Origin: Candidatus Moranbacteria bacterium RIFOXYB1_FULL_43_19
GTDB lineage: Bacteria > Patescibacteriota > Minisyncoccia > Moranbacterales > UBA11712
NCBI GenBank assembly: GCA_001784875.1
Contig: MFSH01000014.1
Span: forward strand, 1-41,145
Direction: 5' to 3'
DNA length: 41,145 nt
In this document: one piece after another, positions 14,928 through 21,779 of the stretch
Position numbering within the stretch: position 1 is the first letter of the stretch
How the letters are laid out: the number at the start of each line of letters is the position of its first letter
The notes under the pieces: generated by a model
Database searches by the model: none
What the model was told of the DNA's origin: nothing
Seen by the model: the letters and a program-made list of their open reading frames with translations, nothing else
Program-made: the position numbers and the translations under genes

Positions 14928-15646
14928 AAGACGGACTATTGTTTCTTGACACCGGCGATCTTGCCGAGATCGAGAAATACCTGAAACTCGGCATCGTCGA
15001 CGGCGTCACCACCAACCCGACCATTATGAAAGCGTGCGGGGTCACCGGCGGTTTCGCTGTCATCCGCGACCGGTCCAAAGCCATCGCCGAAATGATCGGC
15101 CACCTGCCTCTCTCCCTCGAAACCTCGAGTCCCCATGGCGATGAGCAGGAAATCATCGACCAGGCGCGGAAATTCGCCTCCTGGTCCCCGAACATCAACA
15201 TCAAGGTGACCTTCACCGACCAGAACGGCAAGCTCTTTCTCGGCGTCATCAAAAAACTGGCCAAAGACCGCATCAAAGTCAACGCCACTGCCATGATGAA
15301 CGCCGAACAATGTTTCCTGGCCGCCAAGGCCGGAGCGGCTTATGTGTCCCTCTTTGCCGGACGGATAGCCAACATGGGCTACGACCCCGTCCCCGTTATC
15401 CGGCAACTGCGTGAATGGCTCGACGTATCGGGGCTTCCCGCGCAAATCATAGCCGCCTCAAGCCGCGAGTTCATCAATATCCAGCAGTGGTGGAGCGCCG
15501 GAGCGCACATCATCACCGTGACCCCGAACCTTCTCAAGCCCTTGGACCATCCCTACACCCGCGACACCGTCGCTATGTTCGAACGCGACGCCGCCGACTG
15601 GTTTCCGGGCTGGCTGGAATGGAAGGCCCGCCAAAAAAAGAAATAA
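14924..15646 (+). CDS. Transaldolase family protein
   Basis: This 240-residue protein is of the small transaldolase/fructose-6-phosphate aldolase type. It has FLDTGDLAEI (7-16), DGVTTNPTIMK (26-36), the Schiff-base lysine K94 in NIKVTFT, and VNATAMMNAEQ with AGAAYVSLFAGRIAN. A transaldolase can make or consume sedoheptulose 7-phosphate, the precursor of the whole heptose route, so its position at the end of this operon makes metabolic sense. GGGAGGA (14908-14914) precedes the ATG, which overlaps the phosphatase stop (ATGA). An in-frame ATG at 14906 is rejected because it lies upstream of that ribosome binding site. Confidence 0.88.
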   Translation: MKDGLLFLDTGDLAEIEKYLKLGIVDGVTTNPTIMKACGVTGGFAVIRDRSKAIAEMIGHLPLSLETSSPHGDEQEIIDQARKFASWSPNINIKVTFTDQNGKLFLGVIKKLAKDRIKVNATAMMNAEQCFLAAKAGAAYVSLFAGRIANMGYDPVPVIRQLREWLDVSGLPAQIIAASSREFINIQQWWSAGAHIITVTPNLLKPLDHPYTRDTVAMFERDAADWFPGWLEWKARQKKK

Positions 15647-15678
15647 TCCGGTGTGCAGCCGCGCCGCCGGACCCAACC

Positions 15679-15749
15679 AAAGGATTAAGCGAATCTTGTA
15701 AAATTTTGCCCGAACGGGTAAAATGGAAACAAGGAACGCTTAATCCTTT
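15679..15749 (+). terminator. Nested terminator of the GHMP kinase operon
   Basis: AAAGGATTAAGCG (15679-15691) pairs perfectly with CGCTTAATCCTTT (15737-15749) and is followed by a T-rich run. Inside it sits a second hairpin, ATTTTGCCCG-AA-CGGG-T-AAAAT (15703-15724). Confidence 0.85.
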
Positions 15750-15765
15750 TTCTTTTGGTTTGCAT

Positions 15766-15831
15766 ATGAAAATTCTTTTCACAGGCGGCGCTGGGCTTGC
15801 CCCGTACCACCCGATGATAAAACCCGCATAA
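15766..15831 (+). pseudogene. Epimerase N-terminus fragment / leader palindrome
   Basis: An ATG frame starts MKILFTGGAG, the first ten residues of an epimerase, then departs into unrelated codons and stops after 21. Just after that, CCCCGTACCACCCG (15800-15813) is complementary, with one G-T wobble, to CGGGTGGTGCGGGG (15866-15879) inside the next gene. It is either a remnant of a duplicated epimerase start or a leader that can fold back over the 15835 start codon. Confidence 0.5.
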
Positions 15832-15834
15832 TTT

Positions 15835-16794
15835 ATGAAAAAAGTATCCCAAAAAATTCTTGTGACGGGTGGTGCGGGGTTCATTGGCTCGCATCTCGTC
15901 GACCATCTTCTGAAAACTAGACACAGCGTGAAGGTATACGACAATTTGAGCGGCGGAAACCGCGATTTTTTGAAGCACCACGAAAAAAACAAGCGTTTCA
16001 CTTTTGTGAAGGCCGATTTGGCCGACCAAAAAACCCTCCGAAAAGAATCAAAAAACATCGAAATGGTTTTTCACCTGGCCGCCAATTCCGACATATCCAA
16101 AGGAATCACCGACCCAAGCATCGATTTTGAGCAGACGACCCGTCACACTTTCAATCTGCTCCAGGCGATGAAAGAAAACGGCATAAAAAAACTTTTCTTC
16201 ACTTCCGGAAGCGGAATATATGGCGATGTTGGATCAACTTATACCACAGAAAATTTCGGCCCTCTCATTCCCGTTTCAATGTATGGCGCGACGAAGCTTT
16301 CCGCCGAAGCGATGATATACGCATTCTCTAATTTTTATGATATACAAGTTTGGGTTCTGCGCCCGGCCAACATAATCGGACCCCGTCTCACTCACGGGGT
16401 CGTGTTTGATTTCATCCGAAGGCTCAAAAAAGATGCCAAAAAGCTCCAAATTCTCGGTGACGGAAAACAGAGCAAATCGTATCTTTATGTCCTGGATGTG
16501 GTGAGAGCCATTGACCTCGTCACAAAAAAAGCGAAAAAGAAGATAAATATTTTCAATATCGCAGCGAACAGCTTCATCACCGTCAATTCTATCGCGGACG
16601 TGATCACTAAAGAAATGGGCATCAATCCGAAACGATGCTGGACCGGCGGAAAAATCGGCTGGAAGGGCGATGTCGCGAAAGTGAGAATAAATAATTCCCA
16701 AATCACCCGCCTCGGCTGGAAGCCACAATACAATTCCCGCCAGGCCGTCCGAAAAACCGTTCGCGTGGTTTTGGGAAAAGATAAGGAATTTTAG
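15835..16794 (+). CDS. NAD-dependent nucleotide-sugar epimerase/dehydratase
   Basis: This 319-residue extended SDR has the Rossmann motif TGGAGFIGSH (11-20), FHLAANSDISKG, SGSGIYGD, the catalytic YGATK (YxxxK), and RPANIIGPRLTHG. It is GalE-like, but the exact sugar cannot be told. It heads the operon for lipid-linked glycosylation (GT2, methyltransferases, GtrA, GT-C-like protein), so it probably makes the sugar nucleotide used there. It is about a paralogue of the gene at 134. The start codon lies between two segments that can pair (15800-15813 and 15866-15879). Confidence 0.88.
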   Translation: MKKVSQKILVTGGAGFIGSHLVDHLLKTRHSVKVYDNLSGGNRDFLKHHEKNKRFTFVKADLADQKTLRKESKNIEMVFHLAANSDISKGITDPSIDFEQTTRHTFNLLQAMKENGIKKLFFTSGSGIYGDVGSTYTTENFGPLIPVSMYGATKLSAEAMIYAFSNFYDIQVWVLRPANIIGPRLTHGVVFDFIRRLKKDAKKLQILGDGKQSKSYLYVLDVVRAIDLVTKKAKKKINIFNIAANSFITVNSIADVITKEMGINPKRCWTGGKIGWKGDVAKVRINNSQITRLGWKPQYNSRQAVRKTVRVVLGKDKEF

Positions 16795-16807
16795 AACTTA
16801 TTCCCTG

Positions 16808-17947
16808 ATGAATAAAAAAATCACAATCGTAATCCCCTGCCTCAATGAAGAAAAGGTTATCGGCGAAGTCATTAAAGACAGCTGGATCGGCCTCGGAAAC
16901 GACAAAATCAATAATCAAGTCCTGATTGTTGACAGCGGAACAGATGATTCAGAAAAAATTGCGAGAAGCCTTGGCGCCGATGTTTTGAAAACTCCTAGAA
17001 GAGGCCTCGGACGCGCATACATAGATTCAATCCCCCACATCAAAGGAGATTATGTTGTTATGGGAGACGCCGACGGAACTTACGATTTCAAGGAAACGCC
17101 TAACTTCACGAAAAAACTGGACGAAGGCTATGAATACGTGATGGGAACACGAATGAAAGGCTGGATTGAAGATGGCGCTATGCCAAATTTGCACCGTTAT
17201 TTCGGAACGCCCCTGACCACGTGGATATTAAACAAACTTTTCAAGCTGAAATTTTCCGACATTCATTGTGGAATGAGGGTAATGACGAAAAAGGCGCTCG
17301 AGAAAATTGACTTAAGATCAAAATCCTGGGAATATGCATCGGAAATGGTGATAAAAGCCGGACTTCTAAAATTGAAAACTGCCGAAGTTCCTATTCATTT
17401 TTATAAAGACAAGAACGGAAGATTAAGCCATCACAGAAGGAGTGGCTGGTTTTCTCCCTGGTATGCCGGATGGATCAATTTGAAGATAATGCTTCTTTAC
17501 GCTCCGAATTTTGTTTTTTTCGTACCCGGCTTCATTGCCTTACTGGCAGGTATTTCAATTGTCACGGCAAGCAGCCTCGGCCTCATATCAAATTTCAGAT
17601 TTCATTTTTCTTTGCTGGGATTCGCTTTGGTTTCGATAGGTTTCTTGACTGTTCAGCTCGGCTTGATATCAAAACTATTCAGTGATTTGAACAAATACTA
17701 TCAAGACAAACTGACTCTGTTTATCAGCAAAAAATTTAATTATGACCGAGGTATGATCGTCGGATTCTCCCTAGTGACCCTCGGAATAATTCTCGATTCT
17801 TTTTTGTTTTACCACTGGTATCAAAATCGTTTTACACTGGAATCTATTTCTATTTACGGAATAATCGGCCTTGTCTTAATAACTTTGGGATTTCAAACGA
17901 TATTTTTCACATTTATCGTTGAAATATTTCGAATTTCAAGAAAATGA
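16808..17947 (+). CDS. GtrB-like polyprenyl-phosphate glycosyltransferase with membrane tail
   Basis: This 379-residue GT2 enzyme has TIVIPCLNEEKVI, the metal site GDADGTYDF (78-86), and the acceptor segment SDIHCGMRVMTKKAL. Residues about 227-375 hold four hydrophobic helices (starting NFVFFVPGFIALLAGISI), the architecture of GtrB/DPM1-type enzymes that anchor in the membrane. It would transfer a sugar from an NDP-sugar to undecaprenyl phosphate on the cytoplasmic face. With the GtrA flippase at 19268 and the GT-C-like protein at 19680 it forms a Gtr-like trio. It overlaps the next gene by 4 bases (ATGA). Confidence 0.88.
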   Translation: MNKKITIVIPCLNEEKVIGEVIKDSWIGLGNDKINNQVLIVDSGTDDSEKIARSLGADVLKTPRRGLGRAYIDSIPHIKGDYVVMGDADGTYDFKETPNFTKKLDEGYEYVMGTRMKGWIEDGAMPNLHRYFGTPLTTWILNKLFKLKFSDIHCGMRVMTKKALEKIDLRSKSWEYASEMVIKAGLLKLKTAEVPIHFYKDKNGRLSHHRRSGWFSPWYAGWINLKIMLLYAPNFVFFVPGFIALLAGISIVTASSLGLISNFRFHFSLLGFALVSIGFLTVQLGLISKLFSDLNKYYQDKLTLFISKKFNYDRGMIVGFSLVTLGIILDSFLFYHWYQNRFTLESISIYGIIGLVLITLGFQTIFFTFIVEIFRISRK

Positions 17948-18537
17948 GAGAAAAATCATTCGGCCAAAACCATAAACTGACGTCTATTGATAAATTTGGA
18001 GTATATTTGTCGAACTACAAAATCATTCGTTTCGTCAAAAAAAATAGGCCACGGAGAATTATCGATATCGGCTGCGGATTCAACGCATCGGCTCTTTCAA
18101 GCTTGAAGCCTTATGCCGAGAATTTGACTGGAGTTGATATCAAAGTAAATACTGAATTGAAGGGCATAAAAATAATTGAAACGAATATTTCCAACAATCT
18201 TTCTTTTTTGTCTGATTCTTCAGCGGATTTGATAATCATGAATTCAGTTCTAGAGCATCTGGACCATCCGAAGAAAATCATCGAAGAAGTTCACCGTATA
18301 TTGGACAGGAATGGAACTGCAATAATCAATGCTCCAAATTGGCTGGGAAAATATTTTTTGGAATTTTCGGCTTTTCGGCTTGGATTATCTCCCACCGAAG
18401 AGATGAATGATCACAAAATGTATTACAATAAAAAAGATTTGTGGCCGCTGTTGGTAAAGGCAGGATTCAAACCTTCCAGAATAAAATTAAAATATCATAA
18501 GTTATTTCTAAACACGATTTGCTATGCAAAAAAATAA
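17944..18537 (+). CDS. Class I SAM-dependent methyltransferase
   Basis: This 197-residue methyltransferase-11/25-type protein has motif I IIDIGCGFNAS (about 39-49), motif II GVDIKVN, and the motif IV-like SADLIIMNSVLEHLDHPKK. There is no signal peptide or membrane segment. It is translationally coupled to the GT2 gene upstream (ATGA) and overlaps the next methyltransferase by 14 bases, so a sugar or lipid-linked glycan is the likely substrate. Its exact target is unknown. Confidence 0.85.
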   Translation: MREKSFGQNHKLTSIDKFGVYLSNYKIIRFVKKNRPRRIIDIGCGFNASALSSLKPYAENLTGVDIKVNTELKGIKIIETNISNNLSFLSDSSADLIIMNSVLEHLDHPKKIIEEVHRILDRNGTAIINAPNWLGKYFLEFSAFRLGLSPTEEMNDHKMYYNKKDLWPLLVKAGFKPSRIKLKYHKLFLNTICYAKK

Positions 18538-19267
18538 AAAAGACCAGTTACAATACGATGAGTGGTGGTCAAATTTCACCTCGGCAAATATCGACGATCC
18601 TGGAACAATATACAGAGTAAACAGAATAATAAAAAAAATTAAATCTTTAAAAGTAAAGGATGTCGTCGATGCCGGATGCGGATCGGGGGAATTACTCAAA
18701 AAAATTTGGAAAAAAACAAACGGGTTGAAACTTTCCGGATTTGATGTATCACAAAAAATAATCGAACGTAATAAAAATTTATACAGCGAAATTGACTTTT
18801 TTTGCTTAAATCTTAACGAGCCGGATATATCATTAAACAAGAAATTTGATATGGTAATCAACTGTGAAGTTATCGAACATCTCCATGAATGGCAACGGGC
18901 AATTTCAACCTTGTCCAATCTTACTAAGAATAACGGATACCTTCTGATAACCACTCAATCGGGAAAAATATTTAACCATCATAAAGTTCTTGGGCATATT
19001 CAACATTTTAAAAAAGAGGATTTAGAATCTGAAATGAAAATAAATAACTTAGAAATTATTGAGTCATCTTATGCCGGGTGGCCATTCATGAATTTGAAAA
19101 ATATCATCCTTAGCCTCCTCTTCAAAGATATAAAAAAATCAACAATAATTACCTCAAAAAAGGGAGTTGCAAATAAATTGGCATTTCGCATATTTAGCTA
19201 TTTATATAGTATTTCTTCCCAAAAAAGAGGGCCACAGATATTCATACTTGCTCAAAAAATATCCTAA
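18524..19267 (+). CDS. Class I SAM-dependent methyltransferase (UbiG/Methyltransf_23-like)
   Basis: This 247-residue protein has motif I VVDAGCGSGELLKKI (about 47-61), FDVSQKIIE, and MVINCEVIEHLHEWQRAI followed by NGYLLITTQSGKIFNHHK. The profile resembles sugar methyltransferases in O-antigen clusters. It overlaps the preceding gene by 14 bases and abuts the GtrA gene exactly (stop 19267, ATG 19268). The second methyltransferase in one operon suggests double methylation of one residue or a methylated cap. Confidence 0.83.
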   Translation: MQKNKKDQLQYDEWWSNFTSANIDDPGTIYRVNRIIKKIKSLKVKDVVDAGCGSGELLKKIWKKTNGLKLSGFDVSQKIIERNKNLYSEIDFFCLNLNEPDISLNKKFDMVINCEVIEHLHEWQRAISTLSNLTKNNGYLLITTQSGKIFNHHKVLGHIQHFKKEDLESEMKINNLEIIESSYAGWPFMNLKNIILSLLFKDIKKSTIITSKKGVANKLAFRIFSYLYSISSQKRGPQIFILAQKIS

Positions 19268-19678
19268 ATGGAAAAAATATCGATTCCATCAATTGGGACA
19301 GCATTCAAAGAAAAAGCCTTTCTGCGTTATTCTGTAATCGGAGGATTCTGTGCGTTAGCAGATATCGCTGTTCTATTTTTTTTCGTGAATTATTTGCATC
19401 TTTTCTATCTAACCGCAGCAACTTTTTCGTTTGTGATTATAACTTTTTTTGGCTATTTTGGGCAAAAATTCTTCACTTTCAGAGATTCTTCCAAAAACCA
19501 TAAAAGGCAAATTCCATTTTTTTTTATTGTCGCTGGATCAGGTCTCGTTCTCAACACTTTTTTTATGTTTCTTTTTGTTAGTATTGCTGGAATTTGGTAT
19601 ATTATTGCAAACGTGTTGACAAAAGCCATTGTATTTATCTGGAATTTTCTGGCAAATAAAAAATTTGTTTTTCATTAA
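19268..19678 (+). CDS. gtrA: GtrA family membrane protein (lipid-linked sugar flippase)
   Basis: This 136-residue protein has four predicted membrane helices. It starts with FLRYSVIGGFCALADIAVLFFFV and contains YFGQKFFTFRDSS after helix 2 and WNFLANKKFVFH at the end, both standard GtrA landmarks. GtrA proteins are thought to move undecaprenyl-phosphate-linked monosaccharides across the membrane. The gene starts directly at the stop of the methyltransferase and is followed after one base by the large membrane protein. Confidence 0.92.
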   Translation: MEKISIPSIGTAFKEKAFLRYSVIGGFCALADIAVLFFFVNYLHLFYLTAATFSFVIITFFGYFGQKFFTFRDSSKNHKRQIPFFFIVAGSGLVLNTFFMFLFVSIAGIWYIIANVLTKAIVFIWNFLANKKFVFH

Positions 19679-19679
19679 G

Positions 19680-21746
19680 ATGGAAAAATATCAAAAAATC
19701 TTTAAAAGTCGAATTTTCAGTATTCCTATTTGGGTCTGGATAACAATTATACTTCTGACGATAATAAAACTTTGGATGGTTAACGACCAACCTATCTCCG
19801 CACTTGGTGAGGCAGGTCATGATGATCGTCTTTTTATTAATTTAGCAAGAAATATAATTAATTCTGAATGGCTAGGAGATTACGACCAGCTGACATTAGC
19901 AAAAGGATCATTTTATCCGATGTGGATTGCTGCAATTTTTTTTACGAGTATTCCTCTTCTCTTGTCTCAGCAACTTCTCTATATTTTTGCTTGTCTTGTT
20001 GCTGCAATTGCGATAAAACCTTTGTTTAATCGACGTCATTATTTTTTATTTATAACGATTTATGCTGCTCTGCTTTTCAACCCAATGAGTTATGGTAATG
20101 AAATAGCAACTCGGGTTATTCGGGAAGGAATATATATGTCGCTTGTTCTTTTGATCGCATCAATTTCCGTAGGATTGTTAATAAGGGCTGAGCGACAGAA
20201 AAATTTTTACTATCTTTGGTTACTGGGATTAGGTCTTTCTTTATCCGCATTTTGGCTTACAAGAGAAGAGGGGTTATGGATTGTTCCATTTTTATTTCCT
20301 GTATTTTTTGTCTTGATTTACACATATTCAAAACACAACGCGAATAAAATAATTCGCGGTGTCATTCTAAACTTATCTCCAATAATAATCCTCATTGTTT
20401 CGCTTTTGTTTGTATCAGCCATAAACTTCAAAAAATACGGAATATTTAATACGGTTGAGTTCAAAAACCACGACTTTCTCCGGGCCTTTGGATCATTAAC
20501 AAGAGTTAAGCAGAATAACTGGAGACCCTATATTTTAGCTCCAAAGGAAACGCGGCTTAGAATATATAAAATCAGCCCTTCGTTCGCAAAGCTCGAGCCC
20601 TTTTTAGAAGGAAATTTGGGAAATGATTGGGCTAAATGCGCTAACAGCAATTTACCTATAGACTCTTCCGAAATTGTAGGTGGTTGGTTCATGTGGGCTT
20701 TCCGGGATGCGGTTGCAGAAGCCGGCTATTATACGAACGGGCGTTCTGCTCTTGGATTTTATAAACAGATGGCGGATGAAATAGACCAGGCGTGCGATAA
20801 AAAACAAATTGAATGTTTCAGGAATAATAAATCCATTGCTCCGCCATGGAAAAATGATTATCTTCTTCCTTTATATGAAGGATTTATTGAAGATATCAGG
20901 CAGCTTGTACGTTTTGACGGATTTAATGCGATACCGGATCCAAGTGAAGGCACACCCAATTCTTTATTTCTTTTTTCACAAATAACTGGCGAACCCATTA
21001 ATAATGTAAGGGAAAAGGATGAAGATTCGCAAATGATAACCTCAGGATGGGCCTTCAGTACTAATGATAAAATTACTCTTTCTGTCATTGATAACGAGAA
21101 TAATCCCGTAGAATATACTGTGAAATATTTATCAAGTCAAGACGTATTCGATTCATTTCTTGCACTAAATGGACAGAGCTTCCCCAATGCCCAAAAGGCA
21201 CGTTTCGCGATAACATATAGTTGCCAAAATGAATGCTTTATCCTTATTCAAAGCCAAGCGGGTATGTCAGAAAAGATAGCTATTGGAGAAAAAAAGTCGC
21301 TACAATCGGGCGACATATTTGCGCATATTGATGAGGTAAAAAAACAGAATGATTTGACAGACAAAATCGGTTTGAGAGATATTTGGATCGAAAAAAAAAT
21401 ACGTATTTTAAATTGTATCGGATTCCTATATCGCTTTTCTTCTCCATATTTATCGATTATAGCAACAATTTTTTTTATTTTGGCCACATTAAATATTAGA
21501 AAACTGAAAAATTATGGGACTGAGCAAATATTGTATGTGATTTCGCTTTCATCTCTTCTCGCAATAACAGCGAGAATATTGATCCTCGCTTTAATCAACG
21601 CAACCTCTTTTCCAACAACGATGTTCGCTTATTTTGCTACCGCCTCACCATTGCTGCTTATATATATAATTTGCAATATTATTCTTTTTTTAAGGTTTTT
21701 TACTAAGAAAGCAGAAGGAGATCATTTGCCTGAGACGTCAAATTGA
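19680..21746 (+). CDS. Polytopic membrane protein, GT-C-like glycosyltransferase
   Basis: From ATG 19680 the protein has 688 residues, with about ten hydrophobic helices in residues 15-260 and three more after residue 570. A large hydrophilic domain (about 270-560) lies between. GHDDRLFINLARN in the first outer loop places two aspartates (D48, D49) where GT-C enzymes bind the lipid-phosphate sugar donor. Position after GtrB-like and GtrA genes suggests it is the third component, the transferase on the outer face. An earlier in-frame ATG (19629) would overlap gtrA by 50 bases and adds a non-matching tail. Substrate unknown. Confidence 0.7.
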   Translation: MEKYQKIFKSRIFSIPIWVWITIILLTIIKLWMVNDQPISALGEAGHDDRLFINLARNIINSEWLGDYDQLTLAKGSFYPMWIAAIFFTSIPLLLSQQLLYIFACLVAAIAIKPLFNRRHYFLFITIYAALLFNPMSYGNEIATRVIREGIYMSLVLLIASISVGLLIRAERQKNFYYLWLLGLGLSLSAFWLTREEGLWIVPFLFPVFFVLIYTYSKHNANKIIRGVILNLSPIIILIVSLLFVSAINFKKYGIFNTVEFKNHDFLRAFGSLTRVKQNNWRPYILAPKETRLRIYKISPSFAKLEPFLEGNLGNDWAKCANSNLPIDSSEIVGGWFMWAFRDAVAEAGYYTNGRSALGFYKQMADEIDQACDKKQIECFRNNKSIAPPWKNDYLLPLYEGFIEDIRQLVRFDGFNAIPDPSEGTPNSLFLFSQITGEPINNVREKDEDSQMITSGWAFSTNDKITLSVIDNENNPVEYTVKYLSSQDVFDSFLALNGQSFPNAQKARFAITYSCQNECFILIQSQAGMSEKIAIGEKKSLQSGDIFAHIDEVKKQNDLTDKIGLRDIWIEKKIRILNCIGFLYRFSSPYLSIIATIFFILATLNIRKLKNYGTEQILYVISLSSLLAITARILILALINATSFPTTMFAYFATASPLLLIYIICNIILFLRFFTKKAEGDHLPETSN

Positions 21747-21779
21747 CAATCCATGATTATAAAGAAGTTGAACTATTTT

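Noticed and set aside
16637-16660. Fourth copy of the glycosyltransferase tail (GGAAAAATCGGCTGGA)
   Set aside because: It is part of the intact epimerase frame (GGKIGWKGD), and the match ends after 16 bases.
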